From: Nitrospirota bacterium
GTDB lineage: Bacteria > Nitrospirota > Thermodesulfovibrionia > Thermodesulfovibrionales > JdFR-88
DNA length: 38,783 bases
NCBI GenBank assembly: GCA_021813405.1
Contig: JAKAKS010000047.1
Location: 1 to 38,783, forward strand
Direction: 5' to 3'
Shown: positions 17,445 through 25,750 of the stretch, one piece after another
Layout: every line of letters starts with the position of its first letter
Position numbering within the stretch: the stretch's first letter is position 1
Program-made: the position numbers and the translations under genes
Notes under the pieces: generated by a model
The model's input: the letters and a program-made list of their open reading frames with translations, nothing else
What the model was told of the DNA's origin: nothing
Database searches by the model: none

Positions 17445-18065
17445 TCACTTTGTAACAAGGTAAAAAAGCGGGAAAAGATATATCCACACTATGTCCACAA
17501 AATGCCAGTAAAGCCCGGCATTCTCAAGGCGCGCCGTGTTTTCCCTGTTGATGACGCCCTTGCGCGTGTAACGAAGCATGAACCCCACCACTACAATCCC
17601 AACAATAAGGTGCAGCGCATGAAGCCCGGTCAAGGCATAATAAAGCCCGAAATAGAGGATCTCTCCCTTGGGCAGTTTCAGCAGTACCGGTGAGTTGGGA
17701 TAAAGCCCCTTTGCAATCTTCCAGTGCCATTCGTAGTACTTGATTGCCAGAAAGACTACACCCAGCGCCATGGTAAGCATCTGAAGCCTTTCTGACACCT
17801 TCTGCTGGCCTCTTTTGATTGCGGAGACGGCCATGGCCAGAGTCATGCTGCTTGTAAGCAGCACCAGCGTATTGATGGAGCCGGTGTACAGGTTTTCCTC
17901 CTTTGCCCCCGCGTGGAAATCCAGGGGGAACCTGTAGCGGTAAACGGAATAAAGCAGGAACATGGCCCCGAAAAACAGCAGTTCAGTGTACAGGAAAAAC
18001 CACATCCCGTATTTGGCGGCCATCCTATTCTGCCTGAACTCCGCCGCAGTTTCCATTTCAGCCAT
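17445..18065 (-). CDS. coxC: Cytochrome c oxidase subunit III
   Basis: A 206-residue, five-span form of subunit III, which lacks the first two helices of the mitochondrial type. Landmarks: GMWFFLYTELLFFGAMF, the segment YYEWHWKIAKG, LTGLHALHLIVGI with conserved histidines, and C-terminal LYWHFVDIVWIYLFPLFYL. No redox centres are expected. I place the start at ATG 18065, overlapping the coxA stop by 8 nt; ATG at 18056 and at 18089 are alternatives. It is followed by coxD after a 27-nt gap. Confidence 0.93.
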   Translation of the reverse strand: MAEMETAAEFRQNRMAAKYGMWFFLYTELLFFGAMFLLYSVYRYRFPLDFHAGAKEENLYTGSINTLVLLTSSMTLAMAVSAIKRGQQKVSERLQMLTMALGVVFLAIKYYEWHWKIAKGLYPNSPVLLKLPKGEILYFGLYYALTGLHALHLIVGIVVVGFMLRYTRKGVINRENTARLENAGLYWHFVDIVWIYLFPLFYLVTK

Positions 18066-19689
18066 TCCCGCCCGCCTTGTAGCTGACATGTTTTATTACG
18101 GGTATTTCACCAGGGAAATTACGGGCAGGCGGCGGCGACGGCGTATGCCACTCAAGCGTTGTGCCCCCCCACGGGTTTTCAGGCGCGGCCTCTCCACGGA
18201 ATAAGGCCAGTATCAGGTTGCCGAAGATAATCAGAAGGCCAAGCGCCAGCACCCATGAGCCCGCTACGGATATCATCTGCCCGGTATGGTATTGCGCAGA
18301 ATAATCAAACCATCTCCTCGGCATGCCCTCCGCGCCCATTACGAACATGGGAAAATAAAGGAGGTTGAAGCCTATGAAAAAAATCAGCCAGCCCAGTTTT
18401 GCCGGGCGCTCCCTGTACATCCTGCCAAACATCTTGGGGAACCAGTAGTGGAGGCCGGCAAAAAGCGCGGTGCCTACGCCGCCGAAAACTATATAGTGGA
18501 TGTGCGCTACTATCCAGTAAGTGCCGTGCAGGTCCAGGTTAGGGGCCAGAGCGCCCTGTATGAGGCCGGAAAGCCCGCCTATGGAGAACAGGAATATGAA
18601 CGAGACCGCCCACCACATCGGGGCGTCCAGGCGGATGGAGCCTTTGTAAAGCGTGGCCACCCAGTTAAACACCTTCACTCCGCTTGGTATCGCAACAAAA
18701 AATGTGAGCAGTGAAAACGCCACCCTTGCTGTGTTGCTCATGCCGCTGGTGAACATGTGGTGCCCCCACACCCAGTAGCCCACGCCCGCGATGGCCAGGC
18801 TTGCAAATACCACCGCCTTGTATCCAAAGATGGCCTTTCTGGCGAATGTGGGTATCACCTCGCTGATTATCCCCATGGCGGGCAGTATCATTATATATAC
18901 CGCCGGGTGGGAATATGTCCAGAAAAGATGCTCGTACATTATGGGGTCGCCGCCCCTGGAAGGGTCGAAAAACCCTATGCCAAGCACCCTGCCCATGATT
19001 ATGAAAAGCAGCGTAATCGCAAGCACCGGCGTGGCCAGCATCTGCACCCAGCCGGTAGCGTAAAGCGTCCATACAAAAAGGGGCAGCCGCAGCCACGTCA
19101 TCCCCGGCCCGCGCATTGTGTGTATGGTGGTTACAAAGTTCAGGCCAGTAAGAATTGAGGAAAACCCCAGCACGAACACACCCGCCACCGCAAGTGAGAC
19201 GTTCGTTGGGGTGCGTATGCTGTAAGGGGCGTAAAAGGTCCAGCCGGTATCCGGCGGATGGCCGCTGATAAAAAGGGAGAGCACAACAATGCCTGCGCCG
19301 GTAAGGTATACCCACCAGGATAGCCGGTTTAACCGGGGGAATGCCACGTCCCTGGCCCCTATCATTATTGGCAGAAAGAAATTGCCGAAGGCCACGGGCA
19401 CGCCGGGTATTATCACAAGGAAAAGCTGGACAATCCCATGCACCGTAAAAAGCTCGTCGTACGTCTGGGCCTGCATGAGGGCCCCCGGATGCAGCATGTT
19501 CAGCCGCATTGCAAGCCCCAGGCTTACGCCCACCCAGAAAAAAGACAGCAGCGCCATGAGGTACATTACCCCTATGCGCTTGTGGTCCGTGGAGAGCATC
19601 CAGGAGGCAAAAACACCTCTTCTGCCCGGCGGGTTTTCAAGGTAGCTGGCCTGCCCGGCGGCAGCTGCGCTTTCATGTGCTGGCGTCAT
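18058..19689 (-). CDS. coxA: Cytochrome c oxidase subunit I (A2-type heme-copper oxidase)
   Basis: Catalytic, proton-pumping subunit with twelve spans (543 residues from ATG 19689). Ligands are visible: low-spin heme His in TVHGIVQLF, CuB His and the cross-linked Tyr region in WTYSHPAVYIMILP, the CuB pair in GHHMFTSG, and the heme a3/a histidines in AHIHYIVFGG. The YSHP motif in place of GHPE marks the A2 subfamily, as in Rhodothermus-type caa3 oxidases, which fits the cytochrome c fusion on CoxB. An in-frame GTG 54 nt upstream is possible, but the -10-like TATAAA at 19700-19705 favours 19689. It is the first gene of the operon. Confidence 0.95.
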   Translation of the reverse strand: MTPAHESAAAAGQASYLENPPGRRGVFASWMLSTDHKRIGVMYLMALLSFFWVGVSLGLAMRLNMLHPGALMQAQTYDELFTVHGIVQLFLVIIPGVPVAFGNFFLPIMIGARDVAFPRLNRLSWWVYLTGAGIVVLSLFISGHPPDTGWTFYAPYSIRTPTNVSLAVAGVFVLGFSSILTGLNFVTTIHTMRGPGMTWLRLPLFVWTLYATGWVQMLATPVLAITLLFIIMGRVLGIGFFDPSRGGDPIMYEHLFWTYSHPAVYIMILPAMGIISEVIPTFARKAIFGYKAVVFASLAIAGVGYWVWGHHMFTSGMSNTARVAFSLLTFFVAIPSGVKVFNWVATLYKGSIRLDAPMWWAVSFIFLFSIGGLSGLIQGALAPNLDLHGTYWIVAHIHYIVFGGVGTALFAGLHYWFPKMFGRMYRERPAKLGWLIFFIGFNLLYFPMFVMGAEGMPRRWFDYSAQYHTGQMISVAGSWVLALGLLIIFGNLILALFRGEAAPENPWGGTTLEWHTPSPPPARNFPGEIPVIKHVSYKAGGNG

Positions 19690-19699
19690 TTGATTTAAT

Positions 19700-19705
19700 T
19701 TTATA
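19700..19705 (-). promoter_or_regulatory. -10 element before coxA
   Basis: TATAAA on the minus strand ends 10 nt before the ATG at 19689; no Shine-Dalgarno is visible and the -35 is poor. If used, the coxA operon mRNA is nearly leaderless. A second TTTATAAAA stretch lies further upstream near 19760. Confidence 0.4.
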
Positions 19706-20021
19706 TGAATTACCATTGGCTGAAAAGATGAGAATAAGACCACCCGGTTAAGGTTTTTATAAACTGTGCCGCTTTTCAGTACATTTCATTTGGTTTTTGC
19801 CTTGGCCGTACCAGGGGATGCGGGGGCGGTTCCGTGAAGTGGCCGAGCGAGCCGTTTCGGGCCTTTGGCGCGGCGGTGGCCTTTTACCTTATTCAGCAGA
19901 TAGAGGATAAGACATACCGGCGAATGCCGCTGCACCCCGGCCAAGTTTGGCATATTTTCGCATCAACTCTTTATCAACGTCTTTTTCGCATGTTAGAAGC
20001 GCAAAACGTAGCCAGTCCCGT
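19706..20021. other. Intergenic region between coxA and the DUF4388 gene
   Basis: Holds the divergent promoters of the cox operon and the chemosensory-like operon. No gene is convincing. Bases 19861-19895 resemble 14750-14783, downstream of the DsrC-like gene (28 of 35 aligned positions with one gap), suggesting an old dispersed intergenic repeat. Confidence 0.5.
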
Positions 20022-20051
20022 TTGACAGCGCTTGATTTTGATTGATATACT
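20022..20051 (+). promoter_or_regulatory. Sigma70 promoter of the DUF4388-che operon
   Basis: TTGACA (20022-20027), an 18-nt spacer and TATACT (20046-20051). Transcription would begin near 20058, giving a ~24-nt leader with GGAGAG just before the ATG at 20082. Confidence 0.75.
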
Positions 20052-20081
20052 CGTTTAATTTGTGGGCGACTGGAGAGAGCC

Positions 20082-21236
20082 ATGGGCTTGGTTGGCAGGC
20101 TTGAAGACCTCGGAATTTCAGACATATTTCAGATACTGGGTATCGGTAAAAAAACCGGCACCCTGCTTATAAATACACATGGCGATGCAGCCCGGATACA
20201 GTTCAAGGACGGGTTCATCGTAAGTGCGGAGTCTACCATTTCAAAGACCCTCCTGTCCGAGGACCTGTTAAAGGCAGGCTTTTTAAAGGAATCCACGTTC
20301 AAGATGGCCAGGTCTGTCCTGGAGACGCTGCCAGGCAAGCACCTGTTTGACGTGCTGCTGGACATGGGGGCAGTTAAAAAGGACCTGCTGGAACGGGCCG
20401 CCAAAAAAAAGATAGAAAAAATTGTCTACAAGGTGATGCACTGGACGGAGGGTGATTTTCAGTTTGAGCTGGACGAGACGCCCCAGGGCGGAAACGGCAG
20501 CGCCATTCCGCAAGGGGAGGGCTGGATGCTTTCCAGGGGGCTGGCCCCCGAATACCTGCTTATGGAAGGGGCAAGGATATATGACGAGTCCTCGCGCGGG
20601 GGGCTTGACGTGGCCCAGGACGAGGACCTTGATTTTGGCGCCGAGGCCGGGGATGAGGAACAGCATGGCGAAGGCGATGACTGGGGCGGCGACTGGGGCG
20701 GCGGTGGTGCGGAGAGGAAAGACATCAGCTCCCTGAAGGCGCTTACGCAGGAGCTGCGGTTCCCCAATTCCACATCCGAAATTACACTTCTGATACTGAG
20801 GTTTGCAAGCGAGATATACCAGCGCGGCGTGCTCTTCATGGTTGGGCCTTCTGAGATAGCCGGGCTTGGACAGTTCGGGCTGGAGCTTGAAAGGGCGGAC
20901 GAGAGGGTGAGGCAGATACACCTTGGTTATCAGGAGAGCCCGTTTTTGTCCGGGCTTATAAGGCTTGCAAGAAATTTCAAGGGGGCTGTAACCAGGGATG
21001 CGGTTACGGAGGCCTTGTTCAGGGAGCTTGGCGGGGAATGGCCTGATGATGCGGCGTTTTTCCCTCTGGTGGCGGAAGGCGGCGTTGTTGCGCTGCTGTA
21101 CTGCGACAATGGCGGGGCCGCCGGGGAGGCGTCTAACAGTGAAGGCCTGGAGATTTTTATAAGCCATGCGGGGCTCGCAATCGAAAAGGCCCTGCTGCAA
21201 AGAAAGATTCAGGAGTTTGAGAGGGGAAATAATTGA
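20082..21236 (+). CDS. DUF4388 (PatA-like) protein with acidic linker and GAF-like C-terminus
   Basis: A 384-residue cytoplasmic protein. Residues 1-~150 are a DUF4388/PatA-type domain (start LVGRLEDLGISDIFQILG, then GTLLI and ARIQFKDGFIVSAE), common in gliding, Frz-like and other signalling proteins of Deltaproteobacteria and cyanobacteria. Residues ~185-215 form a very acidic, Gly/Trp-rich linker (for example DDWGGDWGGGG). The C-terminal ~150 residues look like a GAF-type fold without clear ligand residues. It is followed by CheY and CheA, so a role as regulator or output of that phosphorelay is likely. GGAGAG lies 5 nt before the ATG. Confidence 0.8.
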   Translation: MGLVGRLEDLGISDIFQILGIGKKTGTLLINTHGDAARIQFKDGFIVSAESTISKTLLSEDLLKAGFLKESTFKMARSVLETLPGKHLFDVLLDMGAVKKDLLERAAKKKIEKIVYKVMHWTEGDFQFELDETPQGGNGSAIPQGEGWMLSRGLAPEYLLMEGARIYDESSRGGLDVAQDEDLDFGAEAGDEEQHGEGDDWGGDWGGGGAERKDISSLKALTQELRFPNSTSEITLLILRFASEIYQRGVLFMVGPSEIAGLGQFGLELERADERVRQIHLGYQESPFLSGLIRLARNFKGAVTRDAVTEALFRELGGEWPDDAAFFPLVAEGGVVALLYCDNGGAAGEASNSEGLEIFISHAGLAIEKALLQRKIQEFERGNN

Positions 21237-21296
21237 GGGGGCCATTAAAAGGAATTCTTGATGGACGGCGGGCAGATGACTTTTGGGCCTGCTATC

Positions 21297-21305
21297 TGTT
21301 AGAAT
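21297..21305 (+). promoter_or_regulatory. Extended -10 promoter before cheY
   Basis: TGTTAGAAT occurs 19 nt before the cheY ATG and is identical to the motif before cobA-hemD and the acyltransferase gene. A poor -35 (TGACTT) lies 17 nt upstream. It suggests an internal promoter for cheY-cheA-ATPase, with a leader of about 12 nt. Confidence 0.45.
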
Positions 21306-21324
21306 TTTCTCAATTTCCGGTGCT

Positions 21325-21693
21325 ATGAAATCGATACTCATAGTTGAGGACTCATCCACAACCAGGTCGCTTATACGCGCCGTCATTGAAGACGCCGGGG
21401 ACTTTGAAATGGCCGAGGCTGCAACCGGCTTTGAGGCCCTGAAGCAGCTTCCGGCCGGCAAGTTCGACCTGATTATCACCGATATCAACATGCCGGACAT
21501 AAACGGCCTGGAATTCCTGAATTTCGTGAAAACCAATCCTTTGTACAGCAAAATCCCCGTAATGATAATAAGCACGGAGAAAAGCGACGAGGACATGAAG
21601 CGCGGCCTTGCCATGGGGGCCAGCTATTATATAACCAAGCCCTTCAAGGCCAAGGAGCTTCAGGACATGATAAAGCAGGTATTAGGCCCATGA
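21325..21693 (+). CDS. CheY-like single-domain response regulator
   Basis: A 122-residue receiver domain. The acidic pair is ILIVEDS, the phosphoacceptor is Asp53 in LIITDINMPD, the switch residues are Ser in MIISTE and Lys in TKPFKA. There is no output domain. I use ATG 21325, which gives the canonical start MKSILIVEDSS; an upstream TTG would add 14 unrelated residues. The last four bases overlap the cheA start (ATGA), so it is the likely phosphorylation partner of that kinase. Confidence 0.92.
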   Translation: MKSILIVEDSSTTRSLIRAVIEDAGDFEMAEAATGFEALKQLPAGKFDLIITDINMPDINGLEFLNFVKTNPLYSKIPVMIISTEKSDEDMKRGLAMGASYYITKPFKAKELQDMIKQVLGP

Positions 21694-23645
21694 AGTCGTC
21701 GGACAGGGAGTTCATAGCCGAATCCGAAGACATACTTGGCGAAGCGGCGCGCCTGCTTATCGAACTCCAGGAATCCGGTTTCAACCCAGACAGCATCAAC
21801 GCGCTCTTCAGGGCATTTCACACTTTAAAAGGTCTCTCCGGCCTCTTCGGGCACAAGCCCATAACCGATTTCAGCCACGCTCTTGAATCCGTGCTGGATG
21901 ACGTAAGGCTTGGGAAAATACATTTCTCCGATGAACTGATAGGCTTTCTTTTTGCCAACCTGGATGCTCTTAAAAAATCCATAGCCGGGCTCAAGGACGG
22001 GCAGGAGCCGGACCTTGCCGGCTTTGTTGAGGGCGTGGAGGATTTCAGGAAGCATTCGGCGGGGGGCCCGGTTGCAATCTCGCTTAAAGGCCTGATAGAC
22101 GAGGCGATATTGAAGGTGCTCTCGGAATACGAGGAGCACAGGCTGAAATCCAACGTGGCTGAAGGCAAGGGCGTTTACATCCTTGAAAAGAAATTCTCCA
22201 TCGCAGATTTCGACACGGGCCTGCAAGCGGCCTCAAAGGCAATAAAGTCCGTTGGGGAGCTGCTGAGCACACTTCCAACCTCTGAGGGCATGCCGCCGGA
22301 CAGCATAGGGTTCAATCTCCTTTTTGCCTCGTCCCTGCCGCAGGAGGAACTTGCCAGGGTGCTTGGCGAGCCGCCCAAGGAACTGCTGAAGCCCAAAATC
22401 ACGGAGGCCAGGCCAAAGGCGGCCCAGGATGCGCAGTCAATAAAAAGCGCGTCCACAACGGTCCGCGTGGATATAGAAAAACTGGACAGGATTTTAAACA
22501 CCATAGGCGAGCTTACCCTTACCAAATCCGCGGTGAAAAGAGTTGCCTCCGAACTGAGGGACCGTTTTGGCCATTCCACACTGGTGCTGGACGTTTACAA
22601 AATAAGCCAGAGCCTGGAACAGAGATTGCTGGAACTTCAGGGGCAGGTGCTTGAGATCAGGATGGTGCCGATAGGGCAGATATTCGGCAGGCTGTCCCAG
22701 GTGATAAAAAGATACAGCCGCGAGGCCGGCAAGCAGATAGAGCTTGCGATGTACGGAGAGGACACCGAACTGGACAAGTACCTTGCCGAGGAGGTTATAG
22801 ACCCGCTGGTCCATATCGTAAGAAACGCGATAGACCACGGCCTGGAGCTTCCCGAAGACCGGGTGAAAAAAGGAAAGCCGCCGCACGGCACAATCTCCAT
22901 GAAGGCCTTCCAGAGGGGGAATCACGTTGTTATAGAGGTCTCCGACGACGGCAGGGGCATAGATTTTGACGCCGTGGCCAGGAAGGCCGTGGAAAAGGGG
23001 ATTATAGAGAAAGGGGCCGTGCTTCAGAAAAGGGAGCTCCTTGAGCTTATATTTGCCCCCGGGTTCAGCACCAAGGATTCTGTCAGCGAGGTCTCCGGCA
23101 GGGGAGTGGGGCTGGACATAGTGCGCGACAAGCTTTCCTCCATGGGCGGATTTTCCGACGTGGATACGGTTTTTGACAAGGGCACCAAATTTGTCCTGAC
23201 CCTTCCGATAACCCTGGCCATAATCAAGGCCCTGATGATAAGGGTTGGGACCGGGCGGATGGCCATACCGCTTACGTCCATATCGGAAACGCACATGGTG
23301 GAGAACTCGGAGCTTAAAACGATAGAAGGGCGCAAGGTTTACAACCTCCGCAAGGAGATGCTGCCGGTAACGCGGCTTTCCGAGGTGTTCGATATCCCTG
23401 CCGATAACTCTGAACGCAGCTATGTGGTGATAGTCGGGTTTGGCGAACGGAGGATGGGCCTTATAGTGGACGAGCTTCTTGGGCAGCAGGAGATAGTCAT
23501 CAAGTCCCTTGGCGAATATTTCAGGGGGACCAGGGGGTTTGCAGGCGCGGCCGAGATAGGCAGGCACGAGGTGATACTGGTTGTGGACATAGAGTCCGTC
23601 ATAGAGGAGTCCCTTATAAGGCAGAAGGGCATGCTGCATGTTTGA
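21690..23645 (+). CDS. cheA: CheA-type chemosensory histidine kinase
   Basis: A 651-residue hybrid of the usual CheA domains. The Hpt domain has phospho-His44 in RAFHTLKGLSGLFGH. A P2-like spacer follows (about 130-240). The dimerisation domain starts near TTVRVDIEKLDRILNTIGEL, then the ATPase with the N box HIVRNAIDHG (375-384), G1 DDGRGID and G2 GRGVGLDIV. The C-terminal CheW-like domain starts near 515. Such kinases respond to receptor arrays through CheW, but no receptor, CheW, CheR or CheB is encoded here. ATGA overlap with cheY upstream and 8-nt overlap with the ATPase downstream. Confidence 0.93.
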   Translation: MKSSDREFIAESEDILGEAARLLIELQESGFNPDSINALFRAFHTLKGLSGLFGHKPITDFSHALESVLDDVRLGKIHFSDELIGFLFANLDALKKSIAGLKDGQEPDLAGFVEGVEDFRKHSAGGPVAISLKGLIDEAILKVLSEYEEHRLKSNVAEGKGVYILEKKFSIADFDTGLQAASKAIKSVGELLSTLPTSEGMPPDSIGFNLLFASSLPQEELARVLGEPPKELLKPKITEARPKAAQDAQSIKSASTTVRVDIEKLDRILNTIGELTLTKSAVKRVASELRDRFGHSTLVLDVYKISQSLEQRLLELQGQVLEIRMVPIGQIFGRLSQVIKRYSREAGKQIELAMYGEDTELDKYLAEEVIDPLVHIVRNAIDHGLELPEDRVKKGKPPHGTISMKAFQRGNHVVIEVSDDGRGIDFDAVARKAVEKGIIEKGAVLQKRELLELIFAPGFSTKDSVSEVSGRGVGLDIVRDKLSSMGGFSDVDTVFDKGTKFVLTLPITLAIIKALMIRVGTGRMAIPLTSISETHMVENSELKTIEGRKVYNLRKEMLPVTRLSEVFDIPADNSERSYVVIVGFGERRMGLIVDELLGQQEIVIKSLGEYFRGTRGFAGAAEIGRHEVILVVDIESVIEESLIRQKGMLHV

Positions 23646-24453
23646 GGAGTTTTTCGGCCTCAGCGCAAAGCCTTTTGCCCGCACCCCGGACCCGCGTTTT
23701 TTATATCTGAGCAGGGCGCACGAGGAGGCGCTTGCCAGGCTCCAGTATGCTGTTGACGAAAAAGAGACAATTCTCCTTACCGGCGAGGTAGGCTGCGGAA
23801 AGACCACTCTTACCCGCGCCCTCATAGATTCGCTTGGCGAGAAATACCGGGTAATCCTCATAATAAACCCGCGGCTTACCCCGGCGCAGTTTCTGCGGGT
23901 TGTGGCCAAGCGGTTTGATATAGAGGTGCCCAATAATTTCAAGGACGACCTGCTGGACGCCATCTATTCCAAAGTCTATGAGGACTACGAGGCCGGGATA
24001 ACCCCTGTGATAATAGTTGACGAGGCCCAGCTTATCCCCGGCAGGGATACCTTCGAGGAGATAAGGCTCCTCACCAACTTCCAGCTGGACGACACTAACC
24101 TTATAAGCCTTCTGCTTGTGGGACAGCCGGAACTAAGGAGGCGCCTGGACCACAAAAGCTACCTGCCACTGAGGCAGAGGATAGGGCTTTTCTATCATCT
24201 TGGCGCGCTTCCGGCCGGCGAGATGCGCGGCTATATGCGGCACCGTCTTTCCGTGGCGGGCAGAACAGAGCTGCTGTTTACGGACGAGGCGCTGGATATG
24301 ATTTACAGATACTCAGGCGGCGTGCCGCGGATAATAAACAGCATAGCCAACACCGCGCTTCTTGAGGCGTTAAGCTCCGGGGTTGCCATGATAGGCGTGG
24401 AAACCATCGAGGCCGCCGCCAGGGAGCTTGGCTTCATAGAATCGCATAATTAA
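23638..24453 (+). CDS. ExeA/GspA-type AAA ATPase
   Basis: A 271-residue ATPase. The start MFEEFFGLSAKPFARTPDPRF is typical of the ExeA/GspA and XrtA-associated ATPase family. Walker A is GEVGCGKTT (49-57), Walker B VIIVDEAQ (124-131), followed by the sensor segment LLLVGQPELRRRL. It lacks the transmembrane and peptidoglycan-binding C-terminus of full ExeA. Family members act in type II secretion, exopolysaccharide or transposition systems; the target here is unknown. The 8-nt overlap with cheA suggests joint regulation with the chemosensory kinase. Confidence 0.88.
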   Translation: MFEEFFGLSAKPFARTPDPRFLYLSRAHEEALARLQYAVDEKETILLTGEVGCGKTTLTRALIDSLGEKYRVILIINPRLTPAQFLRVVAKRFDIEVPNNFKDDLLDAIYSKVYEDYEAGITPVIIVDEAQLIPGRDTFEEIRLLTNFQLDDTNLISLLLVGQPELRRRLDHKSYLPLRQRIGLFYHLGALPAGEMRGYMRHRLSVAGRTELLFTDEALDMIYRYSGGVPRIINSIANTALLEALSSGVAMIGVETIEAAARELGFIESHN

Positions 24454-24614
24454 AGAGATCATAACTATTTCTTTTATATTGGTAGCCTTGCTGTGGCTGT
24501 TGCAAAGCATTTACGTGCGCTGCCCCGTTTTGCCAGGGTACGGCGAACTTCCGCTGGCCAAGTCTTATGACCTGCATCATGGCAAGATTCCCTCATCTGT
24601 TTTAACCTGTTTAC

Positions 24615-25118
24615 ATGAAGCCTGGCGTGCCCGAGACCGGAACGGTCCTGAATATAAACGGTGGCGATGCTGTAATTGCGCTAAATAGCGGCGGGCAGGC
24701 CTGCCGGAAATGCGGCGCACGCGCGATGGGCCTTTGCGGTGGTGCGGGCGCTGGGGTAATCAATGCCAGAAACGATGCCGGGGCCAGGGTTGGCGATACC
24801 GTGCTGATAGGCCTCAGCGGCAAGTCCGGGCCGGGTTTCCTGCTTGCCTATATTCTCCCGCTTTTTTCATTTGTGCTGGGCGCGGCATTGGGGCGGCTTG
24901 CCGGAATTTATTTTAACCTGCCGTTTCTTGACGTTGCCGCGGGGTTCGCTTCACTTTCCGTAACGCTTTTTTTTGCCCTTAAAAGATTGAGAAAACTGGA
25001 CTCTTCCAGCCGGATGGTGGTGAAAAAGGTCTTTGGCAGGGAGGCCTTCAATCCGGATGTGAAATCGGATGAGGAGTTAAGCATGAGCAATACGCAAGCC
25101 CCCTGTAAGACCGTTTAG
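24615..25118 (+). CDS. rseC: RseC/MucC-family membrane protein
   Basis: A 167-residue protein. A cytoplasmic N-terminal domain with the redox-type cysteine cluster CRKCGARAMGLC precedes two membrane spans (about 75-95 and 101-121), matching RseC/MucC proteins, which occur with the sigmaE system and with the Rsx/Rnf complex that reduces SoxR. No rseA, rpoE, rnf or rsx genes are nearby, so the partner is unclear. The start ATG has only a weak ribosome site. The C-terminal tail is longer than in E. coli RseC. Confidence 0.8.
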   Translation: MKPGVPETGTVLNINGGDAVIALNSGGQACRKCGARAMGLCGGAGAGVINARNDAGARVGDTVLIGLSGKSGPGFLLAYILPLFSFVLGAALGRLAGIYFNLPFLDVAAGFASLSVTLFFALKRLRKLDSSSRMVVKKVFGREAFNPDVKSDEELSMSNTQAPCKTV

Positions 25119-25221
25119 CACGCCAATACGCCTTCCTTTGTTATTGACACGTACTAATACAGCGATACCATTTAATCAGTAGGTAAACAGTCTGTCCGAT
25201 AAACCCGGAGGTGAAAAAGCC

Positions 25222-25620
25222 ATGAAAAACCTGAAGGCCAGAGACATAATGACAAAGCCGGTGGTTTCCGCGCGCAGGAACGCATCGGCAAGGGACATCG
25301 CCCTGCAACTGCTGTCCGGGCTGTACAGCGGCATGCCCGTTACGGACGATGACGGCAAGGTGGTAGGCATTGTAACGGAGTTCGACCTTCTTGGGCAGCT
25401 CTGTGAAAACAGGGAACTGGAAAAACTTACGGCGGCGGACGTTATGAGCAAACATTCGATAACCGTGGACGTCAACACGCCGGTAGAAGAGGTAATGAAT
25501 ACCATGATGGACAACCAGATAGTGCGCCTGCCGGTTACGGAAGAAGGCCGTCTTACTGGCGTCATCGCCAGATGCGACGTGCTCAGGGCGTACCTGGAGC
25601 CGGAGTTTGTGACGTATTAG
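25222..25620 (+). CDS. Stand-alone CBS-domain-pair protein
   Basis: A 132-residue protein made of two CBS motifs and nothing else. The repeats start at ARDIMTKPVVSARRNASARD and AADVMSKHSITVDVNTPVEE, each ending with the G-I/V-T/I-x-D pattern (GIVTEFDLL, GVIARCDVL). CBS pairs bind adenosyl nucleotides and act as energy or ligand sensors. A good GGAGGTG lies about 8 nt before the ATG. A TTGACA at 25144-25149 could be the -35 of its promoter, but the -10 is poor. The partner protein is not identifiable from context. Confidence 0.88.
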   Translation: MKNLKARDIMTKPVVSARRNASARDIALQLLSGLYSGMPVTDDDGKVVGIVTEFDLLGQLCENRELEKLTAADVMSKHSITVDVNTPVEEVMNTMMDNQIVRLPVTEEGRLTGVIARCDVLRAYLEPEFVTY

Positions 25621-25624
25621 GACC

Positions 25625-25647
25625 GGGCGTTTCGCCAGTATTTTTTG
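25625..25647 (+). terminator. Weak possible terminator after the CBS gene
   Basis: GGCG-TTT-CGCC (25626-25636) is followed by AGTATTTTTT. The 4-bp stem is short, but the position just after the stop codon and the T-run fit. Confidence 0.35.
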
Positions 25648-25750
25648 CAGGTAAAAGGACTACGTTTCTTGGCTGTTGGTTTGTCTTAACCAGGGGAAGC
25701 GGGTGGTAGGTGAGCGAAGTGTGGGCGGCGTGTCACTCTCGCCGTATCCT

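Noticed and set aside
22494-23963. Long minus-strand frame of about 490 residues
   Set aside because: It is antisense to cheA and the ATPase gene, both with clear motifs; it is a codon-bias shadow. The same holds for the minus-strand frame at 20283-21614.
24479-24688. 69-residue frame with a hydrophobic start between the ATPase gene and rseC
   Set aside because: It starts with TTG without a ribosome site, overlaps rseC by about 70 nt and its end is out of phase with it; there is no support beyond one hydrophobic stretch.
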